64,000 bases of DNA from Hemerocallis citrina (Eukaryota; Streptophyta; Magnoliopsida; Asparagales; Asphodelaceae), in contig CM030363.1 in assembly GCA_017893485.1 (NCBI GenBank), positions 174,494,686 to 174,558,685 on the forward strand, in the 5' to 3' direction. The notes under the pieces were generated by a model, which was given only the letters and a program-made list of their open reading frames with translations, did not search any database and was not told the origin of the DNA. This document shows positions 1-11,046 of the stretch, one piece after another (positions within the stretch are counted from its first letter, which is position 1; the number at the start of each line of letters is the position of its first letter). The translations under genes and the position numbers were made by a program.

Positions 1-680
1 ATATGCGTATACCGGGGCTAGAGGGGCACTTGCGGGATGTTCGCACGACGAGGATTTCCATATAGGACTCCAAGGCTAGAGTCTGTACTCGTGGAATGTC
101 TAAAACTTGATTTTGTTTCCGAGTAGAATAATCATAGCGTGGGATTAAACCCTGTAATGTGGAGTACGATAAGGGCTTGCCCTCAGACCTATATAGAATG
201 GGATGCATAGAATCCGAACAAGTATGCATTAGTATCATTGTAGTATAACATCTGCATTAGGCATTAAGTCATATCATAAACTGACATGTTTAGGATAGTC
301 ACTCTTTTATACTTTATTGTGCATTCAAGTTTGTGTTTGCTAAAGTAAGAGAATCGTTATATTATGGCATAGCGAGGATCGCTGTTTTATAACATTGTGC
401 CGATTGTAAGCAACTGACGTGCCCACAGTTTTTCAGTGCAGGGCTTGGACTGACCAAAAGAAAAAAAGAAGAATTTATGCTAAAGATTATTCTCATGGTT
501 TAAGTTGTTGATGTTAGAGTTGTATATTTCATGTTGTAATCATGTAATTTCTACTGCGTTGATGTAATGAACAATGTTGTTTAATAAAAAGTTTTAATTT
601 CCTTGTAAAATTGTACGAAGTTGAAGTAAAAGATCCTACTGTGCTACGAATTATAAGTAAACGGAATTCGGGGTGTTACA
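1..680 (+). mobile_element. 3' end of a family A gypsy LTR
   Basis: The right-hand part of a long LTR, cut by the window edge. It ends in GGGGTGTTACA at 680 and shares its order of landmarks with the LTR ends at 21170-21891 and 42700-43527: the phrase 'ggggctagaggggcacttgcgg', then 'gaatccgaacaagtatgcatt', then a stretch ending 'cccacagttt...gcaggacttgg', then 'cttgtaaaattgtacgaag'. The inverted TGT...ACA termini and these shared blocks identify it as family A. No coding sequence is seen. The five bases after it are ccaac, a possible target-site duplication whose partner lies outside the window. Confidence 0.75.
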
Positions 681-944
681 CCAACTGTGGAGTTGAAGAG
701 GCATAGGAGTCACATCAGAACCACAAAAATAATGTGGCATGATCTCCGCCACCCTCGTGTAACCCCATCCAACGGCGAAGACCATAAGGCATAGAGACAC
801 ATCGATGATGTGGCATGATCTCCGCCACTCAAATCTAATCCCATTTGACAACAGAAATCAAAAGCCAAAAGGGATCATGCGTGAAAGATTTTTTAAGTAT
901 GAATCTCAACCTTCCGAACCCCTAAGAGTCACCCAGACCGAAGC
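681..944. other. Unassigned spacer with a short direct repeat
   Basis: No gene is supported. The phrase 'tgtggcatgatctccgcca' occurs twice, near 732 and 809, about 78 bases apart. It may be part of the 3' region of the Tat-like element that follows. Confidence 0.4.
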
Positions 945-1330
945 CTAAGCTCGGTGTTCCACTCGTTGCTCGAGCACCTCGCTAGAAATGCTTCCATCGC
1001 CTAGGCTCGGTGCTTGACTTGTGCTCGAGCACCCTACAAGAAATGCGCCAATAACCTAGGCTCAGTGCTTGACTGTCATTCAAGCACCTCACCAGAAATG
1101 CACCTATTTCACGTGCTCTGTTCTCGATCAGGTTGAACCCCGCACGGGTCGGCCAGGCGTAGCCCTATGGGTCTGGTGCTCGACTTTTTGTTCGAGCACC
1201 TAACAAGAAATGCGCCTATTTCACGGGCTCGATACTTAGTCAAGTCGAACCCCACCCCACAGGGTTTAGCCAGACCGATCCCCATGTGTTCGGTGCTCGA
1301 CGTGTCGTTCGAGCACCCCAGTAAAAGCAT
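945..1330. repeat. Degenerate tandem repeats carrying a hairpin
   Basis: About five imperfect units. Each has a gene-free core of the form GGTGCTCGAC - short loop - GTTCGAGCACC followed by 'agaaatgc(g)cc'. Cores lie near 950, 1005, 1060, 1168 and 1289, so spacing is about 55-58 bases for the first units and about 110-120 for the later ones. The two arms of each core are near-perfect inverted complements and could form a stem. Tandem repeats between pol and the 3' LTR are a known feature of the Tat/Ogre lineage, which fits the LTR-like sequence starting at 1596. Confidence 0.65.
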
Positions 1331-1595
1331 ACCACAAAGGCCTTCAGATCTTCCAATTTTCATGCCTACCTTTGATTTTTGATTAAAAATCTAGTTAATA
1401 TTTGAAAATTTGGAAAAATTAATTAAAAATTCCAGAAGTTCAGGAAAATAGATTAGATGTTCTACCAAGTTGCAACTACCCAAAGAAGCTCCAAGAAAGA
1501 TTTCCCGAAGATCCTATATGCTGGCCATATTGTGCAAAACAGAGCAAACTACTCCACGGCTGTGCTACCCAACCTTTAGGTGCGGGGGGGGCTTA
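1331..1595 (+). other. Probable 3' untranslated part of a Tat-like element, with polypurine tract
   Basis: Non-coding and A-rich. It ends in the purine run gcgggggggg at 1582-1591, immediately before a sequence starting TGATATTGG. A purine run followed by TG is the usual arrangement of a polypurine tract and 3' LTR. The interpretation depends on the LTR call that follows. Confidence 0.35.
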
Positions 1596-2200
1596 TGATA
1601 TTGGTAAAATCAAAGCCTTCAGATCACAGTGTGCATCTCAAAGCTTCTCAAGGGCTGAACAATAATTTTTCAACAACAACAAGTTCGCTAGAGGAACATG
1701 GGCCATATTCAGGGCCATCAGCTTTACCAGATCCACAATTTTGGGCTTACTTATAGCCTAAGAAGAGGAATTTCCAGCTAAGAACCGCTGTCAATCAAAT
1801 CCCTCTAAATCATGATTTAAATAACTAATTATATCCCTTAACCAGCAGAATCTTCAGCCAAATCTAAGAGATACCTTTCCAAGTCTACCTTCCATAACTA
1901 ATTCCAAGCCTATAAACACTCCCCCCTCATTCAGTAAAAGATAATCAATATTTTTCGACCAAAAATCCTAATCTCCTTTCTGAGTTACTGACTTAAGCAT
2001 TGGAGGGTCTTTCGCTGGATTCACCTCCGCTGTTAAGACTTTGTGCAGGTTTGCCAAACATTTTCAGCCGTCCAGATCTAGATCTCGACGTTCTCTGACA
2101 TTCAGATCCAGATCAAGGAGCTTCTACCCATCCAGATCCAAAGCTTCATCGACAGACTAGATCATAGCTTTGCTCCTTAAAAAGAACTCATCATTTGATT
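1596..2200 (+). mobile_element. Tat-lineage-like LTR fragment
   Basis: Starts TGATATTGG after a polypurine tract. It contains a TATA-like 'cctataaacactccccc' near 1911, followed by 'actgacttaagcattggagggtcttt' and then 'gcaggtttgcc'. That order (TATA, then 'tgacttaagca..ggag', then 'gcaggt') is the R/U5 layout of many plant Tat-group LTRs. The right boundary is not clear, and no gag or pol is present, so this is a remnant. Confidence 0.45.
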
Positions 2201-2201
2201 G

Positions 2202-2237
2202 CCCCCCCCCCCCCCCCTCCAAAAAAAAAAAAAAAAA
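2202..2237. repeat. Poly(C) then poly(A) homopolymer
   Basis: Sixteen C (2202-2217), then TCC, then seventeen A (2221-2237). The adjoining homopolymers are also a likely place for assembly error. Confidence 0.9.
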
Positions 2238-3266
2238 GACTACCCCTTTTCCTTGTCCTATTGCTAACATGGTGCTTGCGCACAATTCATTCTCCTTCAT
2301 CTGACATACTTTGAACTAAACAAATTTCGTACAATTGCATTCAATTCTTATCTCCTCGTTTAGTGGTTACGTCATCATTTTAGCTACTCCCATCTTTTCC
2401 ACATATTTCTTAAATCCGACATATAAGGCATCTTTGTACACTGTTGCTTGTAATACCCACAATGTTGCCTTCATTGCCATTTAACAAACAAATGTAACAA
2501 ATTACCATGCAAAATAGACTACACAAGGGCTGAAAGAGTTTCCTTAATTCCTTTGCAAAATACTAAGTAACACTAAGTACTAATTGTAAGGAAACTTGTA
2601 CCTCGTATATGTAAGGATCACAAAACCTACTATTCAATTCTCACGGTTGGAAGTCGACTGTAGCTATAAACACATCAATCCTCAAATGTGATAGAATTTT
2701 AATTTCTTCTCTGGGGGAGACCTTATCCGTTAGATTCAAGATTGAACGAATCAGGAACATCTATATTATTCTGTTCACAAAATGATAGAATTTTTGCTAG
2801 TTAAGGCTCTTAATTAACATTCTCATCTTCTGAAGAAGTGACTTGCATGTAGTAACCAAATCTACTGCATTTTGAATGTCGAGTTTTTAACTGTAAGACT
2901 TGAGAAATAATATTTGTTATCCCCTAAGAAGCACAGACTCTTCACGGAAGCGCTCGCACTCAAGTCGGACTCATATCAGACACAAGTGCAGAGGGACACG
3001 TACTTGGGGCGACGGGGTGTGTGCCCCATTAATTTAAATTAAAATCATAAAATAGGATTCGGCTAGGTGCGGTATTGAGTGCGGCGCGACACAGGCCTTG
3101 ATTTTCTAGTGCGAGTTTGGGTATCTTTTGACCCAAACCCCTAAACATGTTTCAATAAAACATCAAATCCCTAGATACACAAATCTTGTCTTTCTCTTCG
3201 AATCTTATTGTCTAATTATGTTGTGTTATGTTAGATCTTATTATTGTTGTGCAATGTTAGTGTTGG
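2238..3266. other. Unassigned intergenic DNA
   Basis: AT-rich, with stop codons in all frames at short intervals. No transposon terminus or coding segment was recognised. The GC-rich part near 2945-3110 has no clear match elsewhere in the window. Confidence 0.4.
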
Positions 3267-4479
3267 TGTAACACCCCGCAAAGTTGAGTTCTGACAATTT
3301 TACTCCACGTGTGTTACACACATATATTTTGCACCATTACATGTAATATTCGTAACATTATTAATATAAATATTCTACGTATTTTGTATTTTGATTATTT
3401 ATGAATATTTTTAGGTCTCTCAGATTAATTTTGAATTTGAATATTCATTGATACGTGCAATGCACATGATTACAGTGCACGTGTTGGTTGTATTCTTTTT
3501 CAAAATAAAATTTATGAAGTGTGTGTTTATTTTTATTTGTGCATAATTTTTTTTATTAATTAAATTTATATTAATTTGAGTAACATATTATACTTTTAAT
3601 TAAATAAAATTTTAAATTTTGATGTGCAATGTATGTGTGCACACACACATAACAAGCACGTGCACGTGTTTTCTCACCCACACATTTGGCCGACAATCTG
3701 CATTGGAGGCAGGTTTTTTTAAAATTGAATGTGTATTAGTGGGTGGTTAAATGAATTAGTGTGTGGTTTATTAAAACCTCCCCTCACTTTTCCTTCATAA
3801 TACCCCTCATAATCCCGGCCATATTAGTGAACAGAGAAAAAAATTATTTTTTGGCTTTTGCAAAAATGGTCTTTGCTGTTGTTCATTTGGATTTCGAATT
3901 TTTGGAGGAGGGAAGACTGGAGCTTATTTTCTTGGAGTTCTAATTGCTAGGAATTCATCAAAAAAAAAGATGGGTGTTTCTTTAGTTTCTAGTAGTCTTC
4001 TTGAGTAGAATTTTGCCATGAAATCACGATTATGTGTAGTTTTAAATTCTTTTAGATAGTAAATAAATTTTTGAATGCATGTTGATTGATCTATGTTTAA
4101 TGAGGTGATAATAAGAGAAAAGAAAATTTGACATCATATATTAAATTTCTAAGATTTTGTTAGTATGAGAATGTCATGTTATACTAGCCAATTTGTTAAG
4201 TAAAAATTAATGTATTATATTGATAAATAAGTGTGAAATGTAAGTGTAGAATTGATTGCTCATATTGGTACGTACGGGTTATATTGATGTTGATGTGTAA
4301 ATTAGATAAATAAAATTGTGGATAATATGAACAATAGACTTTTCCATGATGTTAATTCTCTGTAATATAGAGTTTAATTTGTAGAAGACTTTATATTCGA
4401 TATTGTATTAATGAATTTGGGGTAGAGAACAGTAGATGTCTCTATCTTCTGAGAGGATTCGACAGTGAATGAGAAGTGA

Positions 4480-4900
4480 GAACCTGGTCTTTGTGTTCGA
4501 TTGTGGGCATTGTGTATAATGTCCAAGGTCGCGGGTTCGATCCTGCCTAAGTGCAGATTGATCTCTGTTTTGTTTTTATTTTTAAAAACCATTTCGGAGT
4601 GGGGTTTAGTCTTATTATTTAATCATAACAGTTGATAGAATCGCTAGTTGGAAAGACTGGTCTGTGTGTGAGGTTGGGCATTGTGCACAGTGTAGGTGGT
4701 CTCGGGTTCGAGTCTTAGGACCTCCTTTTCTTTTTAAAATTCCTTTAAATTTCTATAATCAGTACACAAAAACATAAAGTATATTTTGTGAAGTTTCTTA
4801 CACAAATAGTGAATGGACTTCTTGGTTGTTAGGTGAGTTTGGGGGCACTGTGTGCTCTGGTTCAACACTGGACAGAGCCAATTTTGAGAATTTTATTATT
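4480..4900 (+). repeat. Three tRNA-like modules in a family A LTR
   Basis: Three diverged direct repeats. A-box-like motifs are TGGTCTTTGTG (4485), TGGTCTGTGTG (4658) and TGGTTGTTAGG (4823), spaced 173 and 165 bases apart. B-box-like motifs are GGTTCGATCC (4534), GGTTCGAGTC (4705) and GGTTCAACAC (4859). Box spacing is 49, 47 and 36 bases, within the range of tRNA genes. T-runs follow the first two. No cloverleaf is claimed. These may be relics of a tRNA-derived sequence duplicated within the LTR. Confidence 0.55.
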
Positions 4901-5997
4901 TTTGCTTCTAAATGCATGTATATTCATGAGAAATAGGGTTTAAATTAATTTTAAAATATTAGTGGAATATTTTGAAATAATTTTAAACACATTTAATATT
5001 TAACTTGTGGTTAAAATACATTTTTTGAAGATATGCTTTCATTGATTGGTTGGATTTATTCCACAATCGTTTCGTTGTAATGCAAACAAATGTGGAATAT
5101 TTTTCGAAATAGTCATAAAATATTTAGAAAATTGTTTTTTATTAAAAATGGTGTTGTAATTTGTTAATGTGAGAAATAAATTAAGAGTTATTTTGGTTGA
5201 GATTTATCTATGTGAAAATCTTATTGAAATATTTTACATGACGGGTAATGGCCTAGTGGTTGAGATTGGTGAATTGAAAAGAATAAATAAGTGAATAAAA
5301 GATTTATAGATGAATGAATGAAATTTATATATTGAGGTTAAAAATAACCTGGGCTATATCTGAATGTGAGATGTATGGATTCTAGAGGCTGAGCGAGATC
5401 CAGAGTCCGGCAAAGTGATGATTGAAATTTGAGAAGTGGCTAGTATGGGCTATTGTTCTCGGTATGTTGTTTTAAGTCTGGTAGGAGAGTAAGCTAGCTC
5501 TAGGTGGTATTATTTACATTTGAAATTAAGAATAGACACTAGAAGAAGATATGATAGAAACAATGGTGAACATGTCCGGTAAAGAATTTACAACTCATAG
5601 GGGTTCGAGATCGTGGAATATGCCCTGTAAATCTATGTATATGGGCTAGGGATATGTCTGTCTATCTACGAAAAGGCCGCTAAAGGGCTTGCAATTTCTA
5701 GGAATGGTTGGGAATGGGGATACGCCTGGTCAATCCATATATATGGGCTAGGGGTATGCCGGTAAGGTCCATAGTTATGGGAGATCGACTTGCTGGGGTT
5801 AGCGGCTAAGGACACACCCGGTAAATCCACTATATGTGGGATAGGGGTAGGCCGGTAAGGTCCAATATCCTGAGGTGTGACTCACATGTAATTACGCGTT
5901 GGAGCACATTCATTGGATTTAGGTATTGCATAGCGAGTGATTGAACCCTATAATGAGGGGTACGTTAAGAGCTTGCTCTCGGATCCATGTAGTATGA

Positions 5998-6002
5998 GGT
6001 GC
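5998..6002 (+). repeat. Target-site duplication GGTGC, left copy
   Basis: Five bases directly before the solo B LTR, repeated at 9347-9351 directly after it. This marks a single insertion into the family A LTR. Confidence 0.85.
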
Positions 6003-8782
6003 TATCACGGCCCACTTTCTAAAAATACGGAATACGAGTACATGACATTGGCCTAGCGAATGACTATCGTCACCCATAAGCTGTTTATCCGATCAACTCA
6101 ACAATATAATCAATATAGAACAAATGCGCAGGCAATAATAATAATATCATGAACAATAATACTTGGAATGAAGCAATAAAAATATTCAAATATAATAATA
6201 ATAATCTAACGTCTGGAAACAAATAGCAATATTCGGGATATAAACCTAATACAATGAAATAACAATAGTTCAATGATTAAGTCTTCATGACAAAAATAAT
6301 TATTTATTAAGCAGCAATGCAATCAATTCTTTCACTAATGTTGTTCTCCCAATCCATTAGGCAATTCTCCATCAACACCTGTAAACACTTCATCTAAAAA
6401 GAGGAGAAAATTTGTCCTTCGAGTAAGTCAAGGACAGCAAGTAGAGAAAGCAGGAAACAATGTAATAACGGTATAACAATGAATCAATGGATCAAAAGGA
6501 ATCAATAACATAGCACGATGATAATAATCAATAACATGGTAATCAATGCAACAGTGTAACAATGATTCAATATTAGGTAACGGTAATCAACGGTTAATAT
6601 CAATATCACTTAAACAATATTGGATACAAATAGGAACAATGATAAACAATATGCAATATTGGTGATGTGTCAATTCTTATGTCTATTATTCATTTTAATC
6701 TCAACTAATACATGTACTACTGCATCCCAAACTACAGGTTCGATGCATACAATCAATTTCGTTTTAGACTCAAGTGGTGCACTTGATAGATCATGTACTT
6801 GGCAATGGTAACGGTAAACACTATTCACCTTTGGGTGTATGATACAGTCATCGGCAACGATACGGTACACGATAAATTGGGTTACTGTCATAACCACAAT
6901 CACACGATAAAACGGTAGCCGGAACGGTAGTTAGGAAAATACGGGCCCCTTTTCCAAGTACAGTCACTACTTTGTTCACTACTTAAATCACCTTTTAAAC
7001 TCCAACTTATTAATTATTTATCAATGCAATAACACAATATGCAATTAATGGACAATTCGATGAACGATAGTATCAATAGGGAAACAATAGGATGATAACA
7101 TGGATAGGACGGTTAGAATAGTGACAATAACTCATTGGGAACATGCAATGCAACATACATTCATTAACTCATGCAATAGTACAACATAGAAATAATTAAT
7201 CTATTAAAAAGTGGAATCTAAAATTCTGGACAGCAAGCGCAATCTGTACAAAAATACAATTTTCCGCTGACTCAGAAATTAAAAGTTGAATCCGTCAGAA
7301 AATATGGAAACTAGACTTCCATAAGGTTCCAACGCATACTTAATGTTCAAATTCCGACAGCAGTAGCTAGGTCAAACACATGTTTCTTTACAGGTTTTAT
7401 ATTCAGGCAGAAATTCGACATCTTGTTGTTTTAATTTTTGAATCAGCAAGAACTCAATATTAAATTCAGTAAAAATATAATATAGACTTCTAAACATGTT
7501 AAGCAACAATTTGGAAATTTTCATAGCAAAAATTTATCATTTGATCAGTCTTTTTACTGTTTAAACATTAAAGGTACGAGAATCTGAAAATTTGAAAGTA
7601 AGAAATACAGCTATAGTAAAACGGGCATAACTTTTGCTACAAAACTCGGAATTTGAAAATTCAAGATGTTCTGGAAACTAGAAAGATAAGGCTACAATTC
7701 ATGTTCAGAAAGTATTGCATTTTAAGGTCGTTTACTGGTTCGAAAACAGCGGTCAATATTCAGGTCATCAAGCATATACATGGTTTTGGGGTATTTTCAT
7801 GAAAATAAATTAATTTAAATATGATGGGTATCAATTCTATTAGTCAATAAATTGTATAATCAGCATGATGGGTGTCAAAACATGATAAATAAAATTAGAA
7901 CACGCTCATATATCAATTTATCATCAATCAATCAAACAACATACAACCTAGCAATTGTCTCTACAATAGTTTATTTGTGTGTCAATTATATGAACAACCC
8001 TAGTATCAATTCTATATGCACTCATAAAAGATCCAAACTTTAGATTCAAAAGTGGCACGATGTCAAGAATATTGGGGTTAGCTCGTGTAAACCCTCAATA
8101 GATTAAACGAATAGATAAACAATGGATAATACGATAACAAAGAGATCTACTTGCAAGAATTTCAATAACAATTGAATTTGATACAATTAGCAATTCAAGA
8201 GGACAGTGACTTGCCTGTTACATGGTGAAAACAAATACCAAGAATAACGGGATAAGAATCCCGAAGCAACGAATTCGCGAACTAATAAAAGCACGGAAAC
8301 ACGTGCGCTCTATGCGCACAAAGAAACAGCAACAACAGCAACAGTACAATAGCACCACAGAGAAGAAGACAACAACCATGGCATCAAGAGAGAGATGGAA
8401 ACGGTTGGTGCTGGACGAGGGCATCGACGGCGGGAGGTGGTCAGCCGAAGGCATCGACGAGAGAGGAACAGAGCAGCAAAGGGGCGAAGGGATTTGGGCT
8501 GGCTGTCGTCATCGATCGAAAAAGGGATGGGAGGTCAGGGTTTTGTGGTGTGCTGGCGGCGTCAACAGGAAGGCGGTGACGAAGGGCGGCACTCGGAGGT
8601 CAGGGTGAGCATCGGGGGTCACCGGAGGGGGGAAAACTGGTCGGAGAAGGAGCTGAACAGTATGGGTTCTACTGTTGGGCAGGAAAATGAATGGGAGAGA
8701 GAGAGAACGGGAAGAGAGAGGAGAGAGAATAAGCGGCTAGGGCTTCAAAAATGTGCAATTTTTAGGGTTTGCCTTAGGGTTG

Positions 8783-8791
8783 TATTTATAT
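8783..8791 (-). promoter_or_regulatory. TATA box of the solo B LTR
   Basis: On the - strand the sequence reads CATATAAATACAACC, followed about 60-90 bases downstream by a long CT-repeat leader (complement of 8685-8735). TATA plus CT-rich initiator is typical of plant pol II promoters and LTRs. Confidence 0.55.
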
Positions 8792-9221
8792 GGTACAATT
8801 AGGGTACTGGGTTGGTGAATTAGGGTCCAATAACAGCAGATTAGGGTTAAGAACAAGTGAAATTAGATTTTAGGGATCAATAAGAGATAGATCCAAATCA
8901 ATAGGGTTAAAATAAAAGCACCCACAATAAATAAGAGAATAATAGGATAGACAATAAAAGCTCAATCGTAAGAACAAAGAACTTCATGAACAAAAATTGA
9001 AATCCAAATAAAAAGATAAATAATATAAATGAAAACAATATAAGTTGGCTTGAAATTAAATTAGAATTCACCACGAAAATCAGATCAAGTACGAAAACAA
9101 AATAATTCGTTAAATGTACTTTAATTAAATAGTCAAGGAATAACGATTAATAGTTATAATTATAAAAATAATAAAATCATACAATAAAATAGTTATTCGG
9201 GTTTAACAATTTACTAAAATG

Positions 9222-9226
<5 letters not shown>

Positions 9227-9289
<63 letters not shown>
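9227..9289. repeat. (AT)n microsatellite
   Basis: An uninterrupted AT dinucleotide run of about 63 bases inside the solo B LTR, near its U3 end. Confidence 0.95.
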
Positions 9290-9293
<4 letters not shown>

Positions 9294-9346
9294 GGACTCA
9301 AATACAAATAGTTGATCAATAAGTATTTGCGGAAATGGGGGTTACA

Positions 9347-9576
9347 GGTGCATAGAATCCGAACAAGTGCGCATTAGAGTTGCATCGTAGCATGAATGTC
9401 TGCATTAGTCATTAGGTTCATATCATACATTGGCATAATTACGAGTCACTTTACATTTTGCATTCAAGTTTGTGTTTGTTAAATTGAAGAATCATTGTAT
9501 TATAGTATTGCGTCAGTTTTAGGCAGCTGACATACCCGCAGTTCTCAAGTTGCAGGGCGCGGATTAGCGAGCGACG
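9347..9576 (+). mobile_element. Family A LTR, second segment
   Basis: Begins with the second copy of GGTGC (9347-9351) and continues the interrupted LTR with 'catagaatccgaacaagtgcgcatta', 'ttcaagtttgtgtttg' and 'ctgacatacccgcagtt..tgcagggcg', in the same order as 21419-21660 and 43080-43300. The normal end (cttgtaaaattgtacgaag...GTGTTACA) is missing. After about 9576 the sequence switches to a 30-base tandem duplication and then to family A internal DNA. Confidence 0.7.
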
Positions 9577-9577
9577 T

Positions 9578-9633
9578 GGACATGAATTACTGTCGATGGA
9601 TATTACAGGACATGAATTACTGTCGATGGATAT
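9578..9633 (+). repeat. 30-bp tandem duplication
   Basis: The phrase 'catgaattactgtcgatgga' occurs at 9581 and again at 9611, a 30-base offset, separated by 'tattacagga'. It sits where the family A LTR breaks off and internal sequence begins, so it may mark a repair junction. Confidence 0.75.
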
Positions 9634-10135
9634 CCGCAAGAAGGAGCATCGCCATAGGTTAGAGGGCCCAACCTCTCAAGAGAATCCTCCATCTCAGCTG
9701 TTTACTTCTACACATTATGAGTCATCTTTTACAACTATTTTTGTTTTTATAGCTTATATTCGGTACTATTGTTATTACTTATTATTAGCTGTTTTATTTT
9801 TGTTATATTTACTCTTTACTATTAATAACCACTTATTAATTTTTATTGATTTATTTCATTATTTTCGTACTTTTACTTCTATTTTTATATCACTAGTTTT
9901 ATACTAGTTTATACTATTTTATAATGTTTTACAACTTAGCCTATACTACTTCAACTTTATTATTTATAATATAGTTATACTTATATACACATTTAATTAA
10001 TTACCTTATTATTTATATTTGCTTCTATATCCGTCATATATGTGTTATTATTATTTTATTTATTTTTCAATCTATATTACTGGTTACTATTAACTAATTT
10101 TCTATTCTAATATTATTATCAGATATATTCATTAT
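9634..10135 (+). mobile_element. Family A internal non-coding region, fragment
   Basis: T-rich DNA. The part around 9895-9945 ('actagtttatactattttataatgttttacaac') matches 27659-27695, which lies between two family A LTRs. Taken as part of the long untranslated region between pol and the 3' LTR of family A. The apparent 103-aa ORF at 9596-9907 is a by-product of T-richness and is not called. Confidence 0.5.
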
Positions 10136-10139
10136 CAGT

Positions 10140-10280
10140 GTATCGGCCGATTAGGCAAAATATTTGCTGATATTTCTGATTTAATCGCTCAAAACCTGTT
10201 TCACAAAAATCGGTTGAAATTTAATCGGGGGTTTCCCGATTAGCGATTAATCGGTGATTAATCACCGATTTTAACTGCTT
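10140..10280. other. Short inverted-repeat sequence, possible MITE remnant
   Basis: Contains 'cggccgattagg' near 10145 and a palindrome at about 10240-10275 built from 'gattaatcggtgattaatcaccgatt'-like arms. No clear terminal repeats or target duplication were found, so the class is uncertain. Confidence 0.3.
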
Positions 10281-10284
10281 AGGT

Positions 10285-11046
10285 TCGGAGTCTAGCTCGC
10301 GGCTCTAAGCTGCTCCAAAAACTCTCTAACAAGCCAGTTATAAGCTTGGCTCGTCACTCAAACTATTCTCACAACATGCTAACTCCAAACAATTAGTTTG
10401 GAATCCAACTCATGGCTTGAAGCTGCTCTGAAAACTCACTAACAAGCAATTTAGGAGCTCGGCTTGTAGCTTGAGTTGCTCTCAAAACGTGCTCTCTCAA
10501 ATAATATACTAAGAGCCCGACTTGTCTCTATAACTGCTGCTACGTCTCGTTGTCACTAAATGTTGAGCCACAATACAGAGAAAGCAAGAGTCGATACAAA
10601 AAATAGTAAAACCTTTATTTCACATCAATATCCAAATACAAAGTTCGAAAATTAAAATGTCTCAAAAGCAAGACACGCTTGCAAGTCTCTCCCTCGAGTT
10701 CACCCCCGACCACTCGGGCAAGGGCTACTTCGGTTATGGGACACGGCTCTTCTGTGAAACTTCCTTACCTGAGAAGCCTCACATCGACCACCCAAACTAT
10801 TCAAATGAGGCGTTAACCTAACCGACCGAGCCTAAATGCCATGGCTAAATGAATGTGGCTCGCTCTGGGTCGAAGCCAAACTGGCTGTCCTGACCACTCC
10901 ATTCTAAGCATCATTGGATTCCTCTACACTGCTCAAGAATCCGAGGTTAGCTCCCTGACTGTTACTCTTAGGCACCACCACTAGGATGAGTACCTTGCAT
11001 ATGCAACCCTTGAAGCCTAGCCTTTAGGTCGAAAGGCAACCCATAG
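10285..11046. other. Unassigned repetitive DNA
   Basis: At 10285-10530 there are about three diverged copies of a unit of the form 'agctcg(c)ggct.ta.agctgctc..aaaactc.ctaacaag'. From 10560 on there is a non-coding stretch with a reverse-oriented 'cctttatttcac' motif, perhaps an LTR remnant on the - strand. The join to family C LTR sequence at 11047 is abrupt. Confidence 0.35.

Larger units (their letters stand above)
3267..6002 (+). mobile_element. Family A LTR, first segment
   Basis: Starts TGTAACACCCCGCAAAG at 3267, matching the LTR start at 28795. It contains 'attacatgtaatattcgtaac', a gene-free T-rich part, three tRNA-like modules (4480-4900) and the series of 'ggctaggg(g)tatgcc' phrases near 5640-5880. 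It is interrupted after 6002 by a family B solo LTR flanked by GGTGC and resumes at 9347. LTR length without the insert is about 3.0 kb. No pol is attached on the left, and the sequence to the right is rearranged. Confidence 0.8.
6003..9346 (-). mobile_element. Family B solo LTR
   Basis: A 3344-bp LTR read from 9346 (TGTAACCCCCA) to 6003 (complement of 'tatcacggcccac', a mutated TGTCACGCCCC start). It has no internal domain or second LTR and is flanked by a perfect GGTGC duplication, as expected after LTR-LTR recombination. It shares 'ggcctagcgaatgac', 'ggttcgatgcat' and 'aataacgggataagaatccc' with the B LTRs at 17376-20802 and 54347-57512. A GC- and purine-rich segment (8390-8740) corresponds to a pyrimidine-rich leader on the sense strand. 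ORFs there (for example 8222-8608) are low-complexity and are not called as genes. Confidence 0.85.

Noticed and set aside
945..1330. CRISPR-like array
   Set aside because: Units are irregular, without unique spacers of constant length, and the context is plant retrotransposon DNA.
6670..6903. ORF on the - strand in the solo B LTR
   Set aside because: Falls in a non-coding conserved part of the LTR that occurs without this frame in the other B copies.
10140..10280. Complete MITE
   Set aside because: Inverted arms are visible, but no terminal repeats with a target-site duplication could be defined.
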